Assembly: GCA_031551525.1 (NCBI GenBank)
Contig: JAVBNN010000055.1
Span: 1-29,992, forward strand
DNA length: 29,992 bases
Origin: JAVBNN01 sp031551525
GTDB taxonomy: Bacteria > Bacillota > Negativicutes > Acidaminococcales > JAISLQ01
Reading direction: 5' to 3'
In this document: piece by piece, positions 1 to 8,046 of the stretch
Layout of the letters: each line of letters opens with the position of its first letter
Position numbering within the stretch: the stretch's first letter is position 1
Translations under genes and position numbers: made by a program
The notes under the pieces: generated by a model
The model's database searches: none
What the model saw: only the letters and a program-made list of their open reading frames with translations
What the model was told of the DNA's origin: nothing

Positions 1-25
1 CGAATATTTATTTTGGAGGCGCTTT

Positions 26-901
26 ATGATGCGACCGGAAGGAATAGTAGCCGCTATGGCTACTCCCCTGACACAAGATGACAAAATAAACGAACAGGAA
101 CTAAGGCGGCAAGTCAACCGCATGGTCTCTGCCGGAGTGCACGGGCTGTTTTGCCTCGGGACAAATGGTGAATTTTACGCGCTAGACAGTGAAGAAAAAA
201 GTGCGGTCATTAAGATAATGATAGATGAAAACCGCGGTCGACTGCCGGTTTACGCTGGAACGGGTGCTGTGACGACCAAAGAAGCGGTCAATCTTTCCCG
301 GACTGCCGAAAAGCTTGGTGTTGACGCCATATCTGTAATAACTCCGTATTTTGTAGCGGTATCCCAGGACGAACTTTATAACTACTATAAGGAAATAGCC
401 GATGCGGTCGAGATACCGGTCATCCTCTATAACATACCGGCCCGGACGGGCAATAATATAGACTACAAAACCCTTATCAGATTGCTCGAGTGTAAAAACA
501 TCGTGGGTATCAAGGACAGCAGCGGCAATTTTGATACCATCTTGCGCTATATCGAAGAGGTCAAGGGCCGGGTGAGCGTGTTGTCCGGCAACGACTCCTT
601 GATACTCTCGACCCTGATGGCGGGCGGTGCGGGCGGTATTTCCGGCATAGCCAACCTGTTTCCCGAGCTGGTGGTGGAAATATACGAACTGTGGAAAAAA
701 GGCGATCTGGCGGCATCCAGGGAGGCCCAATGCAAACTGCGCCCTATCCGGGACACCCTGCCCTTGGGCAACCCTAATTCCATCGTCAAGCGGGCGATGA
801 ATCTTTTAGGTTACCAGGCAGGCCCGGCCAGAAAACCGGCCGAAGCGCTCAGCGACGCTATCGATGGCAAAATATTGGCCGCTCTGGCCACCTACAAATA
901 G
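26..901 (+). CDS. Dihydrodipicolinate synthase / N-acetylneuraminate lyase family aldolase (DapA superfamily)
   Basis: A 291-residue class I aldolase-type TIM barrel of normal length for the family. Family enzymes form a Schiff base between a lysine and pyruvate, or cleave a 2-keto-3-deoxy acid to pyruvate plus an aldehyde. Visible motifs are GTNGE (residues 45-49), the catalytic Tyr135 in YNIPAR, and the Schiff-base Lys163 in GIKDSSGN. Arg140 occupies the place of the carboxylate-binding Arg of true DHDPS (YNxPxRTG), which typical sialate lyases lack. Two ATG codons (26 and 29) follow a GGAGG at 15-19, and either could be used. It is the first gene seen of a long + strand operon with dehydrogenase, sialidase-fold and ABC importer genes, so a catabolic aldolase is more likely than lysine biosynthesis. 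The exact substrate cannot be read from the sequence. The operon probably begins upstream of the window. Confidence 0.88.
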   Translation: MMRPEGIVAAMATPLTQDDKINEQELRRQVNRMVSAGVHGLFCLGTNGEFYALDSEEKSAVIKIMIDENRGRLPVYAGTGAVTTKEAVNLSRTAEKLGVDAISVITPYFVAVSQDELYNYYKEIADAVEIPVILYNIPARTGNNIDYKTLIRLLECKNIVGIKDSSGNFDTILRYIEEVKGRVSVLSGNDSLILSTLMAGGAGGISGIANLFPELVVEIYELWKKGDLAASREAQCKLRPIRDTLPLGNPNSIVKRAMNLLGYQAGPARKPAEALSDAIDGKILAALATYK

Positions 902-926
902 ACGCAGTAAAGGAGTGGATGGTTGC

Positions 927-2087
927 ATGTACAAGGATGTGTATTCGCTTTTTCAGGTAGGACGGATAATAGCCGGACCCGAGAGCATAGAAAAAATACC
1001 CGAAGTAATGGCCTCTATTGAGGCTAAATCCGTCCTCTTGCTTACCGACCAGGGCGTAAGCCGGGCCGGTCTGGTGGAACGGCCGCTGGCTATCATAAGA
1101 GAAGCTGGCGCCGAGGTGCGGGTGATAGACGATATACCGCCCGAACCGGCGACAATGCATGTGAATGCTGCCGTTGAGGCCGCCCGTAATTTTTCCGCGC
1201 AGCTCATCATAGCTGTCGGCGGGGGGAGCGTCATGGATGTCGCCAAACTGGTCGCAGTCCTTCTGACCAATGATGTGTCGCTGGCGGAACTATTAAAGGG
1301 CGCGGAAATAAAGAAAAACGGCATACCGACCCTGATGATACCCACTACCGCCGGCACGGGTGCCGAAGTGACTCAAAACGCCATCGTACTTGTACCGGAA
1401 GAAGAAAGCAAAATAGGAGTGGTCAGTGGTAAACTGGTGCCGGACTGCGCCATACTCGACCCCTCTTTGACGGTGAAACTGCCGCCGGCCATAACCGCGG
1501 CTACCGGCATGGACGCACTGACCCACGCGATAGAATGTTATACCTCGAAAAAAGCCAATCCCCTTAGTGATACTTATGCCCTAAAGGCAATAGGTCTTAT
1601 CTTCGGTAATCTTCGCCGCGCCTATAAAAACGGTGCAGACATAGACGCCCGGCACGCCATGCTGCTCGGCGCGACCTTCGGCGGCATGTCGATCGCGACG
1701 TCGAGCACTACAGCAGTGCACGCCTTGGCCTATCCGTTAGGCGGCAAATACCATATGGCGCACGGACTTTCCAACGCCATACTACTGCCTTTTGTCATGC
1801 AGTTCAATATGGACGCGGCAGAGGAAAAATTCAAAAACATTGCTTTGGCTATGGGACTGTCGGTAGAAAACCTTACGGCTCAAGAGGCGGCGCAGCAGAT
1901 GGTGGACAACCTCTTTTCCCTGGTTCGTGACCTTGAGATAGAAACCAGTTTGAAGGATAAAGGTATTACAGAAGCTGATCTCGACGGCATGGTCGAAGCG
2001 GCTGCCAAAGTTACGCGTCTCCTCGACAATAACCCCAAACCAATGAATAAAGAAGATATACGTGGTATTTACAAAAAACTGCTATGA
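927..2087 (+). CDS. Iron-containing alcohol dehydrogenase (group III ADH family)
   Basis: 386 residues. Family members are NAD(P)H-dependent, iron-dependent dehydrogenases that interconvert short aldehydes and alcohols (FucO, 1,3-propanediol and 4-hydroxybutyrate dehydrogenases). The nucleotide-binding GGGS is at 98-101 and the TTAGTGAE stretch at 140-147. The four metal ligands of the family are present: Asp196, His200 (DALTH), His265 and His279. The reading frame is open upstream to 864, but those 21 codons overlap the aldolase gene. The ATG at 927 has an AAGGAG at 910-915 and opens with the family-like MYKDVYSLF, so it is the better start. It lies 25 bases after the aldolase stop. An obvious inferred role is to reduce the aldehyde released by the aldolase, or to oxidise an alcohol substrate. 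Specificity is not determinable here. Confidence 0.88.
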   Translation: MYKDVYSLFQVGRIIAGPESIEKIPEVMASIEAKSVLLLTDQGVSRAGLVERPLAIIREAGAEVRVIDDIPPEPATMHVNAAVEAARNFSAQLIIAVGGGSVMDVAKLVAVLLTNDVSLAELLKGAEIKKNGIPTLMIPTTAGTGAEVTQNAIVLVPEEESKIGVVSGKLVPDCAILDPSLTVKLPPAITAATGMDALTHAIECYTSKKANPLSDTYALKAIGLIFGNLRRAYKNGADIDARHAMLLGATFGGMSIATSSTTAVHALAYPLGGKYHMAHGLSNAILLPFVMQFNMDAAEEKFKNIALAMGLSVENLTAQEAAQQMVDNLFSLVRDLEIETSLKDKGITEADLDGMVEAAAKVTRLLDNNPKPMNKEDIRGIYKKLL

Positions 2088-2123
2088 ACTTAGTAAAATT
2101 ATTGTAATAATAGAGGGGAGGAA

Positions 2124-3311
2124 ATGATTTTGCCAGAACAAGAAACTGTTTACAGCAATGAAATAAAGCCGCTGGCAGACGACAAGGGGCGTAGCGAGGC
2201 TTATCTCCCCGCGCCCTGCGTACAGAGCCATGCGTCAAATATAATGCCCCTATCTAACGGTGACCTTTTGTGTGTATGGTTTGCCGGTACTCAAGAAGGT
2301 ATAGCCGATATTTCAGTCTACCTGTCGCGCCTTGTCAAAGGCTCCAACCAGTGGTCGGCAACGGAAAAACTATCGGATGACCCGGCCCGTTCCGAGCAAA
2401 ACCCCGTGCTGTTCGAACTGCCGGACGGCAAACTGTGGCTGTTTTGGACGGCCCAGATCTCAGGCAACCAGGATACTGCTTTCATAAGAAGGCGGGTGTC
2501 TTTAGATAAAGGACATACCTGGGGGCCGGTGGACGTGCTGTTTGACAAGCCGGGCACTTTTGTCCGCCAGCCGGTGACTGTATTGCCGTGCGGCGACTGG
2601 CTGCTGCCAGTCTTTTACTGCCGGGGCGAACAAGGCAAAAAATGGGTGGGCGACAACGACTGCAGTGCAGTAATGCGTTCAAAAGATCAGGGCCAGACCT
2701 GGACGGAATACGAAGTGCCGGGCAGTGTTGGCTGCGTGCACATGAACATAGAACAACTGCCGGACGGAACGCTGGTGGCAGTGTACCGGAGCCGCTGGGC
2801 GGACTATATTTACCTGAGCCGTTCTACTGACAACGGCCTTTCCTGGTCGGAGCCGCAGCCTACTTCCTTGCCCAACAACAACTCATCCATACAGCTTACC
2901 TTGTTAAAAAGCGGAAACCTGGCCATGGTGTTCAATAACATGAGCGCGGACGGCTGCTTGGAGCGGCGTCTGTCGCTGTATGACGACATTGAAGATGATG
3001 AGCAGGTCGCGTCAGTCGAAGAAAAGACAACTGCCGGACCTAACGGCAGAACAGCTTTCTGGGGTGCGCCGCGCGCGCCGATGACCGTGGCCCTGTCGGA
3101 AGACGGTGGCAAAACCTGGCCGTATATAAGAGATATCGAGACAGGCGACGGATACTGCATGACCAACAACTCCAAAGAACAACTGAACAGGGAGTATTCC
3201 TACCCATCCATCAAACAGACCCCGGACGAGAAAATACACGTTACCTTTACCTATTTCCGCCAGACGATAAAATACGTCCAGATAGATGAAAACTGGATAA
3301 AAGGGCTGTGA
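2124..3311 (+). CDS. Sialidase-fold (BNR/Asp-box) protein without signal peptide
   Basis: A 395-residue beta-propeller protein of the BNR_2 sialidase-like type. Four Asp-boxes (S-x-D-x-G-x-[TS]-W) are visible at 126-133, 186-193, 234-241 and 325-332. The N-terminal SHASNI (35-40), followed by WFAGTQEG and DISVYLSR, matches a widespread bacterial and plant family often annotated as exo-alpha-sialidase. No signal peptide or lipobox is present, so the protein should be cytoplasmic, unlike classical secreted sialidases. I do not see the FRIP motif of canonical sialidases. The ATG at 2124 sits only two bases after the GGGGAGG at 2115-2121. An in-frame TTG at 2130 has an eight-base spacing and may be the true start. 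Its neighbours suggest it acts on an imported glycoside or acid sugar, but the activity is unproven. Confidence 0.82.
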   Translation: MILPEQETVYSNEIKPLADDKGRSEAYLPAPCVQSHASNIMPLSNGDLLCVWFAGTQEGIADISVYLSRLVKGSNQWSATEKLSDDPARSEQNPVLFELPDGKLWLFWTAQISGNQDTAFIRRRVSLDKGHTWGPVDVLFDKPGTFVRQPVTVLPCGDWLLPVFYCRGEQGKKWVGDNDCSAVMRSKDQGQTWTEYEVPGSVGCVHMNIEQLPDGTLVAVYRSRWADYIYLSRSTDNGLSWSEPQPTSLPNNNSSIQLTLLKSGNLAMVFNNMSADGCLERRLSLYDDIEDDEQVASVEEKTTAGPNGRTAFWGAPRAPMTVALSEDGGKTWPYIRDIETGDGYCMTNNSKEQLNREYSYPSIKQTPDEKIHVTFTYFRQTIKYVQIDENWIKGL

Positions 3312-3327
3312 AGCCGATGGAGGAACT

Positions 3328-4074
3328 ATGCTGTTAGAAAACCAGGTAGCCATAGTGACTGGAGCCACCAGAGGGATAGGACGGGCCATAGCGCTGGCGT
3401 TGGCCAAAGAGGGTGCGGCGTTGGTCGTCAACGGCACCAAGGCGGATTTATTGCAGGAACTGGCCGGAGAGATAAAAAAACAGGGCGGAAAGTGCCTGGT
3501 ATCTGCCGGGGATATAGCCGATCCTACTACCGCCGAATCCTTTGCCCAAACTGCGCTGGAGGAGTTTGGCCGGATAGACATCCTCGTTAACAATGCAGGG
3601 ATGAATATGCGCGCACCCACACTTGAGATGAAGCTAGAAGACTGGCGGCGCGTATTGGACGTAAATCTCAACGGTACATTATACGCAGCTCTGGCGGTAT
3701 TGCCGGAAATGATAAAACAAAAACAGGGCCGGATAATAAATATATCTTCGACTACCGCTAAAACCCCCCATAAAAATGCCGCGCCCTCTTACGGCGCATC
3801 CAAGGCGGGCGTGAATTACCTGACGCAGCATCTGGCCTTTGAAATGGCCAAATATAACATACGGGTGAATGCCGTTTGCCCGGGGCCGGTGGAAACTGAC
3901 ATGACAGGACAATGGACAGGGGAGTACCGCGAGCGGGTGCTCTCGGGCGTGCCGCTCGGCAGGCTTGGCACGCCTGAGAACGTGGCCGACACGGTGGTAT
4001 TTCTGGCTTCCGGTATGTCGGGCTTCATAACCGGTGAGACCATCAACGTGAACGGCGGCACATATATGAATTGA
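3328..4074 (+). CDS. Short-chain dehydrogenase/reductase (FabG-like classical SDR)
   Basis: 248 residues, the usual size of a classical SDR. The Rossmann cofactor loop TGATRGIG is at 11-18, NNAG at 88-91, and the catalytic Ser141, Tyr155 and Lys159 (YGASK) are in place. The C-terminal PGPVETDM and GETINVNGG stretches are also typical. These enzymes oxidise or reduce a hydroxyl/keto pair with NAD(P)H. FabG is the best-known relative, but in this operon a sugar or sugar-acid dehydrogenase is more likely than fatty-acid synthesis. GGAGG at 3319-3323 precedes the ATG with a short four-base gap, 16 bases after the preceding stop. No residue separates NAD from NADP use with certainty; the Asn35-Gly-Thr after beta-2 is mildly NADP-like. 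Confidence 0.87.
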   Translation: MLLENQVAIVTGATRGIGRAIALALAKEGAALVVNGTKADLLQELAGEIKKQGGKCLVSAGDIADPTTAESFAQTALEEFGRIDILVNNAGMNMRAPTLEMKLEDWRRVLDVNLNGTLYAALAVLPEMIKQKQGRIINISSTTAKTPHKNAAPSYGASKAGVNYLTQHLAFEMAKYNIRVNAVCPGPVETDMTGQWTGEYRERVLSGVPLGRLGTPENVADTVVFLASGMSGFITGETINVNGGTYMN

Positions 4075-4138
4075 CGGGTAGTTTTTATGTAATGTTATCA
4101 AGTGGTTTAAAGTATAAAAAAATAAAAGGAGGATATGT

Positions 4139-5719
4139 ATGTTTAGCAGAAAAGCAACATGGGCCATTCTCTTGGTATTTCTCACGGCCAGCCTTTTGGC
4201 GGGCTGCGGGGGCGGAGGAGACAAGGCGGCTCCGGCGGCCAAGGACGACAAAGCCGGTGCCATTGTAAGAGGCGGGGTACTGCAAGCCGCCCAGGCAGCC
4301 AAGTGGTCGTCGCTTGATCCTACGGTCAGCAGCGGCCGGACAAACGACAAATTTATCATCAACCAGATCTATGAAACCCTGATCGACGTCGACAGTAGCG
4401 GTAAATACGTGCCGGGTCTGGCCGAAACATGGGAAGTACAAGGTGACAAAACACTCATCCTCAAATTGAAAAAAGGCGTAAAATTCCATGACGGTACAGA
4501 CTTTAACGCAGAAGCGGTAAAATTCGTACTGCAGCGCGGCATGAACCCCGATACCAAATCCACCTACCGCAGTGAAGTGGCGGACATACAGTCCATCGAC
4601 GTGGTAGACCCCTACACGGTAAAAATCAACTTAAAAAACCCGTCTTCAGCCTTGTTAGGCGTATTGGCCAACTATGCCGGTTACATGGTATCCCCGGCCG
4701 CCATCCAGAAATATGGCAAGGATATAGTGCGTAACCCCGTGGGAACAGGCCCCTTCATGATGAAAGAAGCGGTCGAAGGAGACCACATTACCCTCGTTAA
4801 ATTTGATAAATATCACAAAATGGGCAAAGACGGCAAAGCGCTGCCTTATCTTGACGGCGTAAACATCAAGATAATTCCTGACGATTCGGTAAAACTGGTC
4901 AACCTCAAGAGTGGTAGCCTGGGACTTATAGACAGCGTACAGACGATAAACATCAAGTCCCTTCAGGACAGCAAAGAGCTCAATGTTGTGCCGACCAGCG
5001 CATCGAGAGTATTTAAGCTTATACTGAACGTTAATAAAGATCCTCTCTCGAAAAAAGAAGTGCGCCAGGCCATAGCTTTTGCCATGGACCGCAACGAATT
5101 TGTCAAAGTAGTAGCTAACGGCTACGGCGCCGTAGAGCCCTTTATTACCATGAAGAACCAATGGTTCTACAGCCCGGAATCCAAATACAGCTATAACGAA
5201 CAAAAAGCCAAAGAACTCCTGACTAAAGCAGGTTATCCGAATGGCTTTAAAACCAAACTTTCTTTCACCGCCCGCGAACCGGACAAAACCATCATCCAAC
5301 TGGTGCAGATACAACTGAAAAAGATTGGTATAGAAGCTGAAATCGAAACCTTTGACCGCTTGGCCTTCAACAGCCAGTGGGTAAAAGGTGAAGGCCAGAT
5401 CGGCCTCAATTTCGCCCCGGTACCTAAACCTGATCCGTACATTCAATATCAGATATTCTTTGCTACTAAAGCCAACAACAACTTCACCGGTTATTCCAAC
5501 CCTAAATTTGATTCCATGCTGGAAAGCAGCAAACAAACCTATGATCTTGACAAGAGAAAAGTCATCTATAAAGACCTGCAAAACATACTGTTAGAGGACT
5601 GCCCGGAAGTATTCCTCTTCCATCTGCCGCTTTACCAGGCTCACACCAAAAAACTTCAGGGTTTCCAGGTAGAACCGGAAGGTTCCTGGATACTACGGGA
5701 AGCCTGGCTGCAAAAATAA
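4139..5719 (+). CDS. ABC importer solute-binding lipoprotein, family 5 (peptide/nickel/oligosaccharide type)
   Basis: 526 residues, the usual length of SBP_bac_5 (DppA/OppA/NikA type) proteins. The N-terminus is a lipoprotein signal: a short positive start, a hydrophobic stretch, and lipobox LLAGC with Cys23 as the lipidated residue, then a Gly/Ala/Lys-rich linker. The mature protein should be tethered outside the cytoplasmic membrane and deliver substrate to the permeases encoded downstream. AAGGAGG at 4126-4132 gives a six-base spacing to the ATG. The 64-base gap from the SDR gene is AT-rich and could hold a weak internal promoter, but no clear -35/-10 pair is seen. Family 5 proteins carry peptides, nickel-chelates, opines and some sugars, including sialic acid in SatABCD-type systems. 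Context favours a catabolic substrate over bulk peptides. Confidence 0.92.
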   Translation: MFSRKATWAILLVFLTASLLAGCGGGGDKAAPAAKDDKAGAIVRGGVLQAAQAAKWSSLDPTVSSGRTNDKFIINQIYETLIDVDSSGKYVPGLAETWEVQGDKTLILKLKKGVKFHDGTDFNAEAVKFVLQRGMNPDTKSTYRSEVADIQSIDVVDPYTVKINLKNPSSALLGVLANYAGYMVSPAAIQKYGKDIVRNPVGTGPFMMKEAVEGDHITLVKFDKYHKMGKDGKALPYLDGVNIKIIPDDSVKLVNLKSGSLGLIDSVQTINIKSLQDSKELNVVPTSASRVFKLILNVNKDPLSKKEVRQAIAFAMDRNEFVKVVANGYGAVEPFITMKNQWFYSPESKYSYNEQKAKELLTKAGYPNGFKTKLSFTAREPDKTIIQLVQIQLKKIGIEAEIETFDRLAFNSQWVKGEGQIGLNFAPVPKPDPYIQYQIFFATKANNNFTGYSNPKFDSMLESSKQTYDLDKRKVIYKDLQNILLEDCPEVFLFHLPLYQAHTKKLQGFQVEPEGSWILREAWLQK

Positions 5720-5738
5720 TCAACATGTAACCTTTTCC

Positions 5739-5765
5739 GGTGCGGGTCGCTGGGCGGCCCGCACC
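5739..5765 (+). repeat. Intercistronic GC-rich hairpin without T-tract
   Basis: Arms at 5739-5750 and 5754-5765 pair over 12 positions with one G-U wobble, leaving a three-base loop. The following bases are AAAATAAAAAAC, not a T run, so it is not a + strand intrinsic terminator. It lies between the binding-protein gene and the first permease gene. There, stable hairpins commonly protect the upstream mRNA and let the binding protein be made in excess over the membrane subunits. Confidence 0.7.
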
Positions 5766-5812
5766 AAAATAAAAAACTACCGGTTTTATTTTTAGAATAG
5801 AGGTATGGTCAT

Positions 5813-6766
5813 ATGTTAGGACATATTGCCAGAAAACTGCTGGCGGTCATTCCCACTCTTTTGTTGGTCAGTGTCATGCTGTTCACTATCATCAGCATGC
5901 TGCCGGGCGATGCGGCCCTGGCCGTAGTAGGGGAAGCCGTCAACATGGAAGACCTGGAAAAAATACGAACAGAATTGGGCCTTAACAAGCCTGTTTACAT
6001 AAGGTATCTCGACTGGGTGGGCAACGTGCTACAGGGCGATTTTGGCCGGGCCATCAAGTCCAACCAGCCGGTCATCGAGATCATCCAGCAGCGTTTGCCA
6101 GTGACGATAGAACTGACCATGCTGGCCATGGTCATAGCCACGGTCATAGCGGTACCGGCCGGTATTTTTTCGGCTTTGAAGAGAAATAGCGCCTGGGACG
6201 TGGTGAACGGCATAGTTTCCATGATTGGTATCGCCATGCCACCTTTTTGGATGGGCATACTGCTTATTATGGTGTTTTCCATTTGGTTGGGCTGGCTGCC
6301 ATCATCCGGATACGTAGGTTTTTTTGATGATCCGGTGGGCAACCTGAAACATCTTTTGATGCCGGCCTTTACTATCGGTTTTGCTTTTGCTGCTACCATC
6401 ATGCGGCAAACACGCTCTTCCATGCTGGAAGTGCTGGGGCAGGAGTATGTTATGACCGCCCGGGCCAAGGGGCTTTCAGAGAGCAAGGTCATAGGCAAGC
6501 ATGCGCTACGCAACGCGCTTATACCAGTAGTGACCGTTATTTCCATGCAAGTCGGGCGGCTGATCGGCGGCGCGGTAGTCACTGAGATAGTTTTTGCCTT
6601 ACCAGGCGTGGGAAGGGAAATCGTCGACAGCATCATTGCCAGGGATTTTCCAGTGGTCATGGCGTTGATACTAATTACCGCTCTTTGTGTGGTGCTGACC
6701 AATACACTGGTTGATATTTTCTATGTGGTGATAGACCCGCGCATCTCGCACTCGAAATCATCCTAG
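5813..6766 (+). CDS. ABC importer permease, DppB/OppB type
   Basis: 317 residues with about six predicted membrane helices (around 9-29, 100-125, 136-160, 180-200, 236-258 and 284-306). The cytoplasmic EAA loop, which docks on the ATPase, is at about 212-240 (EYVMTARAKGLSE, with the following LRNALIPVVT). The N-terminal pattern of one helix, a soluble stretch around MEDLEKIRTELGLNKP, then the permease core is typical of DppB. TAGAGG at 5798-5803 precedes the ATG by nine bases. It pairs with the DppC-type permease at 8047, but the two are separated by an oxidoreductase gene, which is unusual for this transporter class. Confidence 0.93.
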   Translation: MLGHIARKLLAVIPTLLLVSVMLFTIISMLPGDAALAVVGEAVNMEDLEKIRTELGLNKPVYIRYLDWVGNVLQGDFGRAIKSNQPVIEIIQQRLPVTIELTMLAMVIATVIAVPAGIFSALKRNSAWDVVNGIVSMIGIAMPPFWMGILLIMVFSIWLGWLPSSGYVGFFDDPVGNLKHLLMPAFTIGFAFAATIMRQTRSSMLEVLGQEYVMTARAKGLSESKVIGKHALRNALIPVVTVISMQVGRLIGGAVVTEIVFALPGVGREIVDSIIARDFPVVMALILITALCVVLTNTLVDIFYVVIDPRISHSKSS

Positions 6767-6778
6767 GCAGGTAATAGC

Positions 6779-8026
6779 ATGGCTGTGAAACAACTGGACG
6801 TGGCCCTCGTTGGGGTGGGCGCTTTTGGGCGGCGTTTGCTGCGCTATATGGCCCCGCTTGTGGAAGCTGGCAGGCTAAATCTTGTTGCCGCTTGTGACAG
6901 CAATATCGAAGCGTACCGCGACGCGCTGAAAGAAACGCCTTATAGCGCTGTTACATCCTATAAAGACTATGACGCCTTTTTGCACAGCTGTCATGGTTTA
7001 GACGCGGTCATCATTGCCACGCCGCTGCACTTGCATGCGGACATGGCGATAAAAGCCCTGAATACCGGATATAATGTACTGCTGGAAAAACCACCCGCGC
7101 TGACCGTACAGGATTTTAAGTCCATGCAGGATGCCCAGCGGCAATGCGGAAAAATCTGTGCAGTGGGCTTTCAGCACACCTCGACGCCCAGCTTCCTTGT
7201 TTTACAGGAAGATATCCTGAAGGGGAAAATAGGGAAAATAAAGCGGGTAACAGGCTGCGGCCGATGGAAAAGAACGCAGGAATACTTCCGGCGAGCCCCT
7301 TGGGTAGGAAAGCTTCTGCTTAACGGGCGGTATGTACTTGACGGTACGATAAACAACCCCTTTGCCCATCTTTTGATGAATTGTCTTATTTTGTCCGGGT
7401 TACAGGAAAACCGCCCCGTGCTGCCCTCATGGGTCGAGGCGGAACTCTACCGGGCCAACGACATAGAATCGGAAGACAACTCATGTTTGCGCGGAAAAAT
7501 GGACAACGGTGTGGAACTGTTCTTTTGCGCGAGCATTTGCGGAGAACGCGACGCGACGCCCTTCATCACCGTGGAGGGTGACGAGGGAACCGCCTACTGG
7601 GACTATGAAGACCGGTTAGAATATCGTAACAAGACGGGACAACTGCGGGAAGCACTGCAGGTATCGGGCGACAATCGATACGCCCACCTCCTGAATTTTG
7701 CAGACTTCCTGACTGGCCGCGCGGATCGCCTTGCCTGCCCGCTCGACGTAACAGAGCGTTTTGTCCTTACAGCCAACCTGGCTTTTGAATCGGCCGGGCG
7801 ACCGGTCAAGATAGACGGGGAACACCGTGATTGGCGTGATGAAAATGGACGCAGCACAGATACGTTAAGCCGTCCGGGCGATTTTGTAATGGTAAAACAT
7901 ATTGACGAAATCATAAAACGTGCCGCAGCAGAGAAAAAACTCTACTCAGAACTGGGCATTGCCTGGGCAAAAGCTGGAAAAAAATGCCATGCCTCTGGAT
8001 ATAAAGAATTTAATCTGTTCAAATAA
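6779..8026 (+). CDS. Gfo/Idh/MocA family oxidoreductase
   Basis: 415 residues. The N-terminal Rossmann domain carries GVGAFG (12-17), and EKP with the catalytic-type Lys104 is at 103-105. The C-terminal alpha/beta domain is typical of the family. Relatives are NAD(P)-dependent dehydrogenases of sugars, inositols and sugar acids, and some act by reversible oxidation (for example on 2,7-anhydro-sialic acid). The gene starts 12 bases after the first permease and ends 20 bases before the second, so it is co-transcribed and translated with the transporter. The likely start has AGGCAGG upstream. At 415 residues it is somewhat longer than the common 330-390, because of a C-terminal extension of about 60 residues rich in charged residues. 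The substrate is unknown. Confidence 0.88.
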   Translation: MAVKQLDVALVGVGAFGRRLLRYMAPLVEAGRLNLVAACDSNIEAYRDALKETPYSAVTSYKDYDAFLHSCHGLDAVIIATPLHLHADMAIKALNTGYNVLLEKPPALTVQDFKSMQDAQRQCGKICAVGFQHTSTPSFLVLQEDILKGKIGKIKRVTGCGRWKRTQEYFRRAPWVGKLLLNGRYVLDGTINNPFAHLLMNCLILSGLQENRPVLPSWVEAELYRANDIESEDNSCLRGKMDNGVELFFCASICGERDATPFITVEGDEGTAYWDYEDRLEYRNKTGQLREALQVSGDNRYAHLLNFADFLTGRADRLACPLDVTERFVLTANLAFESAGRPVKIDGEHRDWRDENGRSTDTLSRPGDFVMVKHIDEIIKRAAAEKKLYSELGIAWAKAGKKCHASGYKEFNLFK

Positions 8027-8046
8027 ACTAAAAGGAGTCCAGCAGT

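Noticed and set aside
26..901. Lysine-biosynthesis dapA
   Set aside because: The Arg140 is DHDPS-like, but the gene lies in a catabolic transport operon with no other lysine genes. The family has many functions, so no symbol is given.
864..926. Longer N-terminus of the Fe-ADH gene
   Set aside because: The extra 21 codons overlap the aldolase gene and do not look like the family. The ATG at 927 has its own ribosome binding site.
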